Of a stretch of 20,892 bases of DNA, positions 1 through 7,256 are shown piece by piece. The stretch is from a virus. Position 1 is the stretch's first letter. The number at the start of each line of letters is the position of its first letter. The notes beneath the pieces were generated by a model. That model was given only the letters and a program-made list of their open reading frames with translations, made no database searches and was not told the DNA's origin. Made by a program: the position numbers and the translations under genes. The stretch spans positions 1 to 20,892 of the IMG/VR virus record IMGVR_UViG_3300031658_000181, one strand, 5' to 3'.

Positions 1-710
1 TTTCCTGAGCTGTCGTAGGCTGTGAGGCCATCTTGCTCGTCCATCTTGTAGTGGTAGAACGTGCTGGCTGTGGTGATCTTGAAGTCGAAGAGTTTACCTG
101 CCCAAGTTATGTTGCCCGGAATTCTAGCCCCAAAAGAAATTTTACGAGCGTTTAACTGTTCGGGAGTTCCGACTGAAATATAGTCCATTAGGACTCCATC
201 GACATAAAAGTCATGTTTTGAACCATCCCAGACGACTTTGTAATAGTGCCATCCGGTGGGAATATCGTTAGTGAAGGCTTCCCTGTCACTCGCGGAAAAC
301 AACAGTGTAAAGGTCTCGCCTGTTATGTTTCCAGCTATTGAGCCAATGCCAATCCCTTCATAGTTTACTGGTCCGTATGACCCCATTATTTGCTCAGCCC
401 CAGACGTTGACGTAATCTCAGCATCCATGTGCGCCCAGAAAGTAATTTCGGTAATGAGATCATCACTCGCGAGAGTTGGCGTGAGGACATAATCATCATC
501 CCCATCAAGCACGTAGCACCGCCCGTTTTGCAGGGGTCGCTCCTCGTTGCCGATTACAGAGAGGAGTGTTCCGTCCTGGCGCGGATGGTTCCGGAAATGG
601 GAGATGATGCCGAGGGCGGCAAGGTCAAGCCCGCTGAGAGAATCCCCTACAGCGTCGCTTGTCGCGTCGCGAACGGCGTCTTGGATCTGCAATGGATAAA
701 AGCCGGTCAT
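1..710 (-). CDS. LamG/concanavalin-like virion or fibre protein, C-terminus beyond the window
   Basis: The open frame starts at the ATG at 708-710, three bases after the stop of the previous gene, and runs off the window edge, so 236 N-terminal residues are visible. Residues about 62-215 look like a LamG/concanavalin jelly-roll: an early YVLDGDDDYV strand, FWAHM near 91-95, and the typical GWHYYKVVWDG ... FYVDG core at 153-172. Residues 220-236 (YHYKMDEQDG ... YDSSG) resemble the start of a second LamG unit, so tandem repeats are likely. Such domains bind glycans or act as structural jelly rolls in fibres and appendages. The position after the lysis genes is compatible with an accessory receptor-binding or decoration protein. 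The domain call is fairly secure; the role is inferred. No good ribosome binding site is seen. Confidence 0.75.
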   Translation of the reverse strand, partial: MTGFYPLQIQDAVRDATSDAVGDSLSGLDLAALGIISHFRNHPRQDGTLLSVIGNEERPLQNGRCYVLDGDDDYVLTPTLASDDLITEITFWAHMDAEITSTSGAEQIMGSYGPVNYEGIGIGSIAGNITGETFTLLFSASDREAFTNDIPTGWHYYKVVWDGSKHDFYVDGVLMDYISVGTPEQLNARKISFGARIPGNITWAGKLFDFKITTASTFYHYKMDEQDGLTAYDSSG

Positions 711-713
711 TTC

Positions 714-977
714 CTAGAGTCGTTCGAAATCAGCGATGACGGAAGAGGACTCAGCGGTGAATCTCAGTTGATGCCCTTTGGAGATCACCGAGAAAACTTT
801 CATGGAGCCGTCGGCGAATGGTGAACCGTCAATCGGAATCCATGCGTCGCTGGAATTCATACGCTCTACAGCAAGAGTTCCGCCGTCGATCTGAAGGAGG
901 AGAGTTGGTGGAAAGCCATCCACGCTGCCGGGAATTGGTTTTGCGATGGCGTCGGTGTCGGCGAAAGTGAGGGTCAT
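714..977 (-). CDS. Small hypothetical beta-rich protein (87 aa)
   Basis: The family is not recognised. The 87 residues have no membrane segment or signal peptide and look soluble and beta-rich, with alternating hydrophobic strands such as PPTLLLQIDGG and KVFSVISKGHQLRFTAES. The gene lies between the lysis cassette and the LamG protein, whose ATG follows its stop after three bases, so the two are probably co-translated and may work together as a fibre component and its partner. The leader is A/T-rich (CACTTAAAATT before ATG) with no Shine-Dalgarno sequence. A CCATTTTCAAA element directly after the upstream gene's stop resembles the window's repeated motif without its G run. Confidence 0.6.
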   Translation of the reverse strand: MTLTFADTDAIAKPIPGSVDGFPPTLLLQIDGGTLAVERMNSSDAWIPIDGSPFADGSMKVFSVISKGHQLRFTAESSSVIADFERL

Positions 978-1029
978 AATTTTAAGTGGTTAGGTTCTTT
1001 GCGGTAAAATTCTATAATTTGAAAATGGG

Positions 1030-1314
1030 CTAGTGTGTCACTCGCTCAGTCAGTTTTTTTACTGACTCATTCAATTCGTCGGAGGTTTTGACGAGCTGCT
1101 CGGTCGTGACGGAAAGACGAATCATTTGCTTGGTGATGTCAGACTCGAAAAGCTCACGGCGAACAATCCACTCTTTCCGGCCTTCGATGACTGCGGAATT
1201 ATTGCTGACGTCGGCGCGCAATATTGCGGCAAACCAAACGATGCCGCCCGTGTGGATGATCCCGGCCAGGATAGCCGAGATTGGAATGCTTTTTGCGGGT
1301 TTTGCTTCAGGCAT
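1030..1314 (-). CDS. Single-pass membrane protein with coiled coil, i-spanin-like or holin accessory
   Basis: This 94-residue protein has one hydrophobic segment at about residues 10-32 after a short lysine-containing N-terminus, followed by a charged heptad-rich region at about 55-92 (VTTEQLVKTSDELNESVKKL) predicted to form a coiled coil. That layout, N-in membrane anchor plus coiled coil, matches Rz-type inner-membrane spanins, although Rz proteins are usually longer. XhlA-like holin accessory proteins have the reverse order. The start codon directly follows the endolysin stop (TAAATG), and a lipoprotein gene lies two genes upstream, so a split spanin pair flanking the endolysin is plausible. 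The lysis role is inferred from context and topology only. Confidence 0.55.
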   Translation of the reverse strand: MPEAKPAKSIPISAILAGIIHTGGIVWFAAILRADVSNNSAVIEGRKEWIVRRELFESDITKQMIRLSVTTEQLVKTSDELNESVKKLTERVTH

Positions 1315-1932
1315 TTAGGCGTATCGGTTGGAGATTTTGAGATTCCCTTTGCGTAACTCCACCTCGGGAATGAGGATGTAATCGAAAGAGCGGACTTTCT
1401 GCCCCCAATCATTCTTTCGGAGTGGGTTTTTATACTCGGAGAGGAGGGAATAGAGGGTCACTTTAAACCGAGGCCAATTAGCTTTTGGGATCGTTTGGCA
1501 TCCGAGTGAACTGGTCGAGGTGTAGCCCCCTGAGTGGAGGTTGATTGCGTGATAATCGAGATGATCATAAGGAGGATTCCCGTCACGCGTCACGGTGAAC
1601 TTCTCGCACTGGCGGAAGGCCTGAACTCCCTTGTGTGAGCCCTTTCCAAAGCGATGGATTCCGGGCTTGAGGGTTGCCATACCCTTCCTTGATCCGGTTC
1701 CTTTCCCGGCGCGGTAACCGTTTGGATCGGTGTTTGCCTGGAAGCGTTCAATCCCGTTAGGGTGAACGATGAACATGGCGTCATCATAGATGCGGCGATC
1801 GTTCTTCCCCTTCTTCCCCATGGAATCGAGATAGTATCCACGGACAGCGACAACGCAGACTTTCTTTGAGTCTGCGCCGTTAGCGTCCACGATTGCGCGG
1901 ATTGCGCTCTCGTTCATTTGGGGAGTCTTCAT
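1315..1932 (-). CDS. YkuD-fold (L,D-transpeptidase-like) endolysin candidate
   Basis: This 205-residue protein carries the YkuD signature: His133 in NLHSGGY followed by SLGCQT with Cys145, the expected catalytic thiol. The N-terminal half (AVRGYYLDSMG, NDRRIYDDAMF, FQANTDPN, LKPGIHRF) matches a phage- and prophage-encoded YkuD-like family that I recognise from memory. YkuD enzymes act on meso-diaminopimelate cross-links of peptidoglycan. Lying in a lysis cassette after a holin-like and a lipoprotein gene, this protein most likely degrades peptidoglycan at lysis. It has no signal peptide or membrane segment, so export would depend on the holin. The start at 1932 lies four bases after the lipoprotein stop. 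The family call is solid; the direction of the reaction (cleavage or transpeptidation) is not proven. Confidence 0.8.
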   Translation of the reverse strand: MKTPQMNESAIRAIVDANGADSKKVCVVAVRGYYLDSMGKKGKNDRRIYDDAMFIVHPNGIERFQANTDPNGYRAGKGTGSRKGMATLKPGIHRFGKGSHKGVQAFRQCEKFTVTRDGNPPYDHLDYHAINLHSGGYTSTSSLGCQTIPKANWPRFKVTLYSLLSEYKNPLRKNDWGQKVRSFDYILIPEVELRKGNLKISNRYA

Positions 1933-1936
1933 CTAG

Positions 1937-2074
1937 TTATTTGGCAGGCTCAACGACAAGCTCGAAGAGCGCGCCCGCGATGGTAGCGCCAGCACGGGCT
2001 TGATCAGGCGAAATGGCAAGGTTAGCCCCACATCCGGAGAGAAGGAGAGTGATGGCGATTGCAATGGTTTTCAT
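1937..2074 (-). CDS. Small lysis lipoprotein, o-spanin (Rz1-like) candidate
   Basis: I chose the internal ATG at 2072-2074, which gives 45 residues beginning MKTIAIAITLLLSGC. This is a textbook lipoprotein signal: Lys2, a hydrophobic core and a LSGC lipobox with Cys15 as the lipidated residue. The longer reading from 2128 adds 18 residues that merely overlap the end of the holin-like gene in another frame and would bury the signal peptide. The mature part is about 31 residues, ending with a hydrophobic stretch (GATIAGALFELVV). A tiny outer-membrane lipoprotein between holin and endolysin fits an o-spanin, which bridges the envelope together with a membrane-anchored coiled-coil protein. It is not proline-rich like classical Rz1, so the spanin role is inferred. 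Confidence 0.65.
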   Translation of the reverse strand: MKTIAIAITLLLSGCGANLAISPDQARAGATIAGALFELVVEPAK

Positions 2075-2078
2075 GTTC

Positions 2079-2258
2079 TTAGGTTTGGGCTTTACCGGCC
2101 CCAGCGTCAGCCACGCCTTGCCCGACAATATAGCCGGTCAAGAGTGTTACAATCCACCCCGTTGATGCGGGCGAAAGGCCGAAAGTGTCGGCAAAAAAAG
2201 TGATGACGACGCCAGCGAATGCGGCCCAGAGTTTGCGGGATTTTAATTTTGCGATCAT
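2079..2258 (-). CDS. Small holin-like membrane protein (59 aa)
   Basis: The ATG at 2256-2258 opens a 59-codon frame ending with TAA at 2079-2081. The protein starts MIAKLKSRKLW, has a hydrophobic segment at about residues 10-26, a short turn (FGLSPAS), a second hydrophobic segment at about 35-50, and a polar tail (DAGAGKAQT). A short protein with a basic N-terminus and two membrane helices, directly upstream of a lipoprotein and an endolysin gene, fits a class II-type holin. Its leader is CCAACAAAATAAAAAC right before ATG, with no Shine-Dalgarno sequence; a nearly identical leader precedes the gene at 13788-14015. The stop is four bases before the lipoprotein ATG. Confidence 0.65.
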   Translation of the reverse strand: MIAKLKSRKLWAAFAGVVITFFADTFGLSPASTGWIVTLLTGYIVGQGVADAGAGKAQT

Positions 2259-2283
2259 GTTTTTATTTTGTTGGAGGTTGGAT

Positions 2284-4167
2284 TTAAAAGGAGGTGGTAA
2301 CGCGCTGGATTCCGATGCCGTAAGCTCCCGAGGCGTAGCCCGTAGAGCGGAAACCGATTCTGGAGCGTCTGTGCTGGGAGTCGCTTAACGCCCCAAGCAC
2401 GGCCCCTGAGACGCTCACAAGAAGCACCCATGAATCACTCAAGAGGAGCCTGCTCCAGACCTCGACGACGCCTGTCGTGTAGGTTCGAATTTCAAAGCGG
2501 TTGAGGCGGTTGAGATTGGGCGTCACGGTGGCCGCAGAAACGAGTTCGTTCCCATTTACCCCATCATGCACCCGGAGCGTCGCGGTATAAACCGATCCGC
2601 TGCGGTGGATATTGAAAAAGATTCCTTCCGATGTCGTGGCGGGCGTTCCTGTCAATGCCGTGGCGAGTCCGCCAAGCTCAATAAAGATTTCAGAATCGGC
2701 GGGAAAAGTCCGGTGGAAGCAGAAGCCCAGCCGGGCGTTGTGAACGTCGAACCTCGATGACGCTCCAGAGCCTCGCCCTTTCGCGAAATACGCATCAAGA
2801 ACCGTTGAGACCTGATCGTTGTTTGCGGCGATGCTGTAAAGCCCTATCGACCCCTCGTTTCCGCCTGAGCCGGTTCCGACTGTCTCGAATGCCATCAAGC
2901 CAACCGGGTGATGGGAGGTTGAGTCCCTGGCGTCAAAATGCAGGTTCTCAAGCTGTCCGAGATTCGGAACACTCAAAGGATTCGTGATGGCTTGCGGGCC
3001 TGCTGTCAAAAGTCCCGAGACGTCAATGTCAGTATTACTGCCGAAAATGGAGTTTCGGACAGCAAGCTTTTGCGCTGCCGTTAAAACTTCGCCATTCTTG
3101 AAAAAGAAAGGTGTCGCTTGCGCACTACCGACGGTCGATACGTCCCATGATGCGACGGCGGAGGTCGCGGAAAGCGCGATTGAGGAAGTTCCAATATAGA
3201 CGATTTCTAGTTGCCCGTATGCGTCCGCTGGTCCCGATGCGCCCAGATAACGAGCATAAAGTAAAGAGTCAGAGTCGAAGTCATCAACGCTAAACGACAA
3301 TCCGAACTGGTTATCAGCTCCGTTGCCGTTAATGAGCGAAACGAGAGCTTGAGCGACGGTGTGCTGCGTGTCGGCATCATCCCCTGTAATCTCGATAGCG
3401 GTTTGATTCGTTGCTGTGAAAAGCGCATAATCGCCAGCATCGATAGGAGCTGTGACGAAATAGATCCCGAGATTCCCCATTGTAATATGAGAATGAGGAG
3501 AAGGAGTCTTCCAGTCGTCAAACCCTGCCGTTACTGTCAATACTGCTCTCTGAAAGACGTATTCCGAGACGGTGGCGAGCGAGCTGGCAGCGGCGGCGGC
3601 TGACGCTGCGGCGGCGGTGGCGCTGGTCTCCGCTGCGGTCACAAGATCACCGCTCGTCGTGATGTTATCAACAAGCGCTTGAACCTGAGATGATACCGTG
3701 GGAGTTAGCGGAGTAGCGAGAGAAGGGGATTCCCACTGATCATCAAGAACGCTAATTTGAGTTGCGGCATGCGTGACGCGCCGTCCCCCGGCGAACTCAT
3801 GGATAATAACGAGCAGATAGGTTCCGGGATCAAACGCCACGGATGCCCGCGCGATCTCGAACTCGATAAGCTGATCATCGCCCGCTTGCCAGTCCAGAAG
3901 ATTAGCGTACGTCCCGGAGCAATCAGCGGCGTCAAACGTGGTTTCGAATAAAGCGACGTCCTCGGCAGCGGCAGCGAGCGCTTTGATTGAGAAATAAATG
4001 GTTCCAACTTCTGAAGAAATCAAGTGATGCTCTCCCGTGGAAAGGCTCAGTTGAACCTTCAAATCTTCGCCGCGATAGTAGAACAAGCCCGGCCCGCGAG
4101 CGTCTCTAAGCGTAGCGGAGCTATACTTTGAGTCAGCTAGAAGTCGAATTGTCGCACCGGTGGGCAT
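2284..4167 (-). CDS. Tail fibre / receptor-binding protein
   Basis: This 627-residue protein follows the tail hub gene. Residues 1 to about 150 look like an Ig-like, BppU-type baseplate attachment domain (LLADSKYSSATLRDARG, DDQLIEFEIARA, FDPGTYLLVIIHEF). Residues about 165-206 are an alanine/serine-rich coiled coil (TAAETSATAAAASAAAAAS) typical of trimeric fibres. The remainder is beta-rich and glycine/serine-rich, and its last 200 residues (from about FDARDSTSHHPV onward) resemble a jelly-roll or lectin-like head, the likely receptor-binding part. A copy of the GGGGGCCGTTT repeat lies 50 bases before the ATG, and there is no Shine-Dalgarno sequence. Domain boundaries are by eye; the fibre role is well supported by architecture and position. 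Confidence 0.72.
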   Translation of the reverse strand: MPTGATIRLLADSKYSSATLRDARGPGLFYYRGEDLKVQLSLSTGEHHLISSEVGTIYFSIKALAAAAEDVALFETTFDAADCSGTYANLLDWQAGDDQLIEFEIARASVAFDPGTYLLVIIHEFAGGRRVTHAATQISVLDDQWESPSLATPLTPTVSSQVQALVDNITTSGDLVTAAETSATAAAASAAAAASSLATVSEYVFQRAVLTVTAGFDDWKTPSPHSHITMGNLGIYFVTAPIDAGDYALFTATNQTAIEITGDDADTQHTVAQALVSLINGNGADNQFGLSFSVDDFDSDSLLYARYLGASGPADAYGQLEIVYIGTSSIALSATSAVASWDVSTVGSAQATPFFFKNGEVLTAAQKLAVRNSIFGSNTDIDVSGLLTAGPQAITNPLSVPNLGQLENLHFDARDSTSHHPVGLMAFETVGTGSGGNEGSIGLYSIAANNDQVSTVLDAYFAKGRGSGASSRFDVHNARLGFCFHRTFPADSEIFIELGGLATALTGTPATTSEGIFFNIHRSGSVYTATLRVHDGVNGNELVSAATVTPNLNRLNRFEIRTYTTGVVEVWSRLLLSDSWVLLVSVSGAVLGALSDSQHRRSRIGFRSTGYASGAYGIGIQRVTTSF

Positions 4168-4217
4168 GAGTTAATCATGAGGAATTCCCCGTTTTACCCA
4201 TCGCGATCCCTATTTGA

Positions 4218-4228
4218 AAACGGCCCCC
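4218..4228 (-). repeat. GGGGGCCGTTT repeat, copy before the tail fibre gene
   Basis: The minus strand reads TAATTGGGGGCCGTTTTCAA, where TAA is the stop codon of the J-like gene. The 11-mer is identical to four others in the window and is 50 bases before the fibre ATG. Downstream, CCGTTTT (4217-4223) has an inverted partner AAAACGG (from 4189-4195), with the palindrome ATCGCGAT in the loop. The sequence is seen directly; a regulatory function is inferred. Confidence 0.8.
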
Positions 4229-4230
4229 AA

Positions 4231-6306
4231 TTATGCCGATTCAGTATAAACGACGTTCGTTTGATCCGACTCCGTATAGCCGCCCTTGAATGCTCTCGCG
4301 TAAATGGTTTGGCCATTGATCGGAACCGTCAACGGTGACGAATAAGCGCTGCCGTCCGTGTCCGTTACGATTGCCGCTGAAGTGCTGTATCGGATCGACG
4401 CGCCCGCCGTCGCGCATGTTAGCGAGACATCTTGAGGAAAGTAACCGTCTGGATATTCCCCACCGGACAGGGAGAACTGGACCGACTCGACCTTCGCCTG
4501 GTCGAATGTGGCAATAAGAGACTCTGAATCTTCGAAGTCATCCTTAAATGCTTTTGCTAAAAGAGTTTCCCCTTTCTCGACCGAGATGGCCGTTGAATAC
4601 GCGTTGCCATCGGTCACCGTGTTGATGGCGGTCCCGCGAGACCAGCGAATCGTCGCGCCATCAGTAGCGACCGCAAGCGTGATATTCGTTGGAAAGGATG
4701 TTCCAACAAGAACACCGGAAGCGGGCGTACTGGTGGGAGCGCTGACTTGCGGCGCATCTTCGGCGGTTTTCGTCCCTACCGTCACCGCCGTTTCCTCCGT
4801 GCTCTCGTCGAAAGTGTCGATGGCTGAGCTTGTTTCTCTTAATGACATTTGGACGCCGAGCTTTCCATCTCGCGACGCGGTGAGAGCCCACCCCAAGACG
4901 AGCGCCTCGGCCCCATTGAGAGGGAAGCGTGAACCCATCGAGATCGCTACAGGCTTGCCGCTGATAGCCCTTAGAGCTTCCCCGTCGAACACTCCAGACA
5001 TGCGCTTTTCGAGTTGCGCCCTTTTTAAAACCCTTGTCGCGAGGCGCTGCGCTTGGCTTGGTGAAGAGACTAAGCGGAGATCGAGATTAATAACCTTCTC
5101 GTCAGTGACGGCAGTTGCCGCCGCTTTGACGGTGGGGAAACTCGTTTTTTTCCAGTTGTTATCCGGCGCCAAGTAAGTCCCTTTGACGACTTCGACTTGA
5201 TCTTTTCGGGGAAGGCGAGTCTTGGAAGTGATGGCTCCAATCGCGTGCTTGGCCTCAATCGTGAACGTCGGCGTGACGTGCTTTCCCGCAATGAGGGTTT
5301 CGAGTCCGCCGAGGTTTGCGGAAACTCCGTCCATCGTGACGAGAAGGTCTTTTTCAAACGCTGACGGCTCGTTGCTTGTGTCGAAAACACCATGGCAGGA
5401 ATAGCGCGGCTCGGTCCCTCCGTAAACGGTAGCGACCGACTCGTCGCAAATGTCGGCCGCCGTCTTCACTGACTCGATATCGATGTCTGCCGTAGGGACG
5501 GCGCGCCCGTGGAGCTGGTTCGTTTTCCACCAATACCAAAGCAAAGCAGGGTTTGCCGTCCATCTTGTGACGCTGTCCCGAGGGTCGAGGACTTCGATTC
5601 CTTGGACGCGCGCTGAGATGTTTTCTACACCACGCGGGAAGACGGTGGCGGATTTCTGAAAAGCAAACACCGCGTAACAGATGCCCGTCAGCTTGTGGTC
5701 CGTGGTCCAGTGGGTGAGATTCGCGACCATGTTGTGATCCGCTACCGTCTGCGTCCCGTCGTACTTGCGAATGTACATGAACCCCGCAAATTTCGAGGAA
5801 TCCACGGAATACTTCCGCATCACGGGGTTTCCGTCATGAGTCGAGCCCACGGCGTCAAGCGCTGCTTGGTCCGCCACGAAGTAAAGTTTGCTTGTGCCAG
5901 TCCATCTCGTCTCGACGACGTAACACGGCGCGGTTTTCGGCGTGTAAATCGGGTGTCCATTCCCATCATTCGCAAGAGTTTCTAAGCAGATCAATTCCTC
6001 CTCCCAATAGAGGTAAGAGATTGTTGATTTTCCCTCGCAAAAGATCCCGGCGAAATAAAGAATATCGCTTGTCGGCGATGGTTTCGCCCGCTCAAAAGCA
6101 ATCATGCCAAGTCGCGTTTCGCCAAAAACAAACCGCCGAGCGGCGTCTGATTGTTGAACCGTGACCGTTTGGTTTTGGTTGTCGTTGAACCCGGGCTGAT
6201 CGTATAAGCCGCCAAACAACGAATTGAATATCCCCCCGATTAAATCGGCAGCGAAATTAAACACAGAGGAAACCGCGTCCACAATAAAATCTACCACGTC
6301 ACCCAT
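4231..6306 (-). CDS. Tail tip hub protein, J-like, with two C-terminal CHB_HEX_C-like domains
   Basis: This 691-residue protein sits last in the tail-tip cluster, as lambda J does. The N-terminus (1-35) is hydrophobic and amphipathic, followed by a hub-like region starting with RRFVFGETRLG at 57-67, a motif typical of phage tip proteins. The middle (about 230-490) fits the gp27/J-type hub core. The C-terminus carries two tandem repeats, about 530-602 and 610-688, each with the pattern DGATIRWS...TDGNAYS...LLAKAF, which matches the chitobiase/beta-hexosaminidase C-terminal beta-sandwich. The repeats probably project from the tip and could bind saccharides. The start overlaps the end of the previous gene by 8 bases less than one codon pair away and has no clear Shine-Dalgarno sequence. 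Confidence 0.78.
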   Translation of the reverse strand: MGDVVDFIVDAVSSVFNFAADLIGGIFNSLFGGLYDQPGFNDNQNQTVTVQQSDAARRFVFGETRLGMIAFERAKPSPTSDILYFAGIFCEGKSTISYLYWEEELICLETLANDGNGHPIYTPKTAPCYVVETRWTGTSKLYFVADQAALDAVGSTHDGNPVMRKYSVDSSKFAGFMYIRKYDGTQTVADHNMVANLTHWTTDHKLTGICYAVFAFQKSATVFPRGVENISARVQGIEVLDPRDSVTRWTANPALLWYWWKTNQLHGRAVPTADIDIESVKTAADICDESVATVYGGTEPRYSCHGVFDTSNEPSAFEKDLLVTMDGVSANLGGLETLIAGKHVTPTFTIEAKHAIGAITSKTRLPRKDQVEVVKGTYLAPDNNWKKTSFPTVKAAATAVTDEKVINLDLRLVSSPSQAQRLATRVLKRAQLEKRMSGVFDGEALRAISGKPVAISMGSRFPLNGAEALVLGWALTASRDGKLGVQMSLRETSSAIDTFDESTEETAVTVGTKTAEDAPQVSAPTSTPASGVLVGTSFPTNITLAVATDGATIRWSRGTAINTVTDGNAYSTAISVEKGETLLAKAFKDDFEDSESLIATFDQAKVESVQFSLSGGEYPDGYFPQDVSLTCATAGASIRYSTSAAIVTDTDGSAYSSPLTVPINGQTIYARAFKGGYTESDQTNVVYTESA

Positions 6307-6312
6307 ATTTTT

Positions 6313-6705
6313 CTAAGTTGAAGCCTCCCACCATTCCTCGACCAGCATCTTGTCGATTTCTCGCAAGCCTTTGCTGGAAATCATCCAAAGGGCTCCCCCA
6401 TCCCATACCGAAAGTGCAGGAGTCGTGCGATTGATTGAGATAATACCGATTGATCCTTGTTGGTTCGGTCCGTCCGATTTGCTCAGCCCAGACTCTGAAA
6501 ATAGCTTCCGGAAAAGCTCGCGGAGTTCCGGCCCGTGGAATGAATCGCTTAGTTCCTTTTCGGTTTTTGCGCGCAGGTTCGCAGGGGAAACCATCGCTTG
6601 CCCTGTCAGGCACTCGGCGGCGTCCATTGAAAAGGCCCAGCAATCCGAGATCCCCCATTGGAACTTCTTCCTCTTCCATTTCTGGATAACTTCAGAAATC
6701 ACCAT
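6313..6705 (-). CDS. DUF6950-family tail-tip protein (NlpC/P60-like position, lambda K analogue)
   Basis: I chose the ATG at 6703-6705 (130 aa) because a strong Shine-Dalgarno sequence, GGAGGGGG, lies five bases before it and because a 7-base overlap with the preceding gene is typical here; a longer reading from 6795 would add 30 arginine-rich residues from inside that gene. The protein has FQWGISDCWAF with Cys22, the conserved start of DUF6950, and later TPALSVWDGG and a C-terminal GL...EEWW pattern that I recall from that family. The family occurs at the place of the NlpC/P60-like K protein of lambda-type tails, between L-like and J-like genes. No clear catalytic histidine is visible, so peptidase activity is uncertain. 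Confidence 0.72.
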   Translation of the reverse strand: MVISEVIQKWKRKKFQWGISDCWAFSMDAAECLTGQAMVSPANLRAKTEKELSDSFHGPELRELFRKLFSESGLSKSDGPNQQGSIGIISINRTTPALSVWDGGALWMISSKGLREIDKMLVEEWWEAST

Positions 6706-7256
6706 TCCAGCCCCCTCCCTTGAATCTCCGTCATGCGAGAGAGCCCTTTGTCGCCTGCGTGTAATTCGTTTTGATCCTCTTGAGAGTAAAGCCAAGGTCG
6801 CCGTTTCGCTTTGTCAGAATCGGAAGACCTGGCAATCATCGTAACGACACTTTCTCCTCCTGATTCCGCCACGCTGTCCGCGTCCATAACTCCCTTGAAC
6901 AAGGTGAGCGGTCCCACAAGCGTCTCTTCATCGCCGGTGAGAACTCCAAGACGAATCGAAAAGGACCGGCCTTGATAATCCCCAAGGATTGTCGGGTCAA
7001 AAATGTTTGAGTCGAGGCCCGAAAGAGAAACAGTGACTTCATCGAGCCCGCCGTCGGTTCGTTCTTTGACCGCCGGGATCGAAAGGAGCGCGCCGACTCC
7101 TCGGTAGGTTTCCCCAGAAAATTCTCGAGTTCCGAGTCCTGACCAGATGCGAGTAATCCCAGCGGGAAAATCCGCGTCAATGAGGATTAAGAGCTTGATG
7201 ACGCGAGCTTGAAAAGCTGCCGCCATGCCGGAAGGAAGAACCCTTTCAGCGCTCAT
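6699..7256 (-). CDS. Tail tip protein, L-like (DUF2163-like)
   Basis: This 185-residue protein has the pattern LILIDADFPAGITRIWSGLG followed by FSGETYRGVGALLSI, VTVSLSGLD, and DYQGRSFSIRLGVL ... TLFKGVMD. This pattern of strands is characteristic of tip proteins in the lambda L / DUF2163 neighbourhood that attach between distal tail ring and hub. The start overlaps the previous gene's stop (ATGA), and its own end overlaps the DUF6950 gene by seven bases, so translation is probably coupled. The assignment to the tip is secure from context; the exact family name is recalled from memory. Confidence 0.7.
   Translation of the reverse strand: MSAERVLPSGMAAAFQARVIKLLILIDADFPAGITRIWSGLGTREFSGETYRGVGALLSIPAVKERTDGGLDEVTVSLSGLDSNIFDPTILGDYQGRSFSIRLGVLTGDEETLVGPLTLFKGVMDADSVAESGGESVVTMIARSSDSDKAKRRPWLYSQEDQNELHAGDKGLSRMTEIQGRGLEW

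Noticed and set aside
2399-2406. Possible sixth repeat copy (GGGGCCGT) within the fibre gene
   Set aside because: It matches only 8 of the 11 invariant bases, lacks the T run and is not before a gene start.
3590-3630. GCGGCGGC simple repeat
   Set aside because: It encodes the alanine-rich coiled coil of the fibre and needs no other explanation.
4508-5176. Open frame of 222 codons on the plus strand
   Set aside because: It lies fully antisense to the well-supported J-like gene, and its product has no recognisable domain. The gene layout is entirely minus-strand.
6706-6795. Thirty-residue N-terminal extension of the DUF6950 gene
   Set aside because: It lies within the L-like gene, is arginine-rich and unlike the family. 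A strong GGAGGGGG supports the start at 6705.
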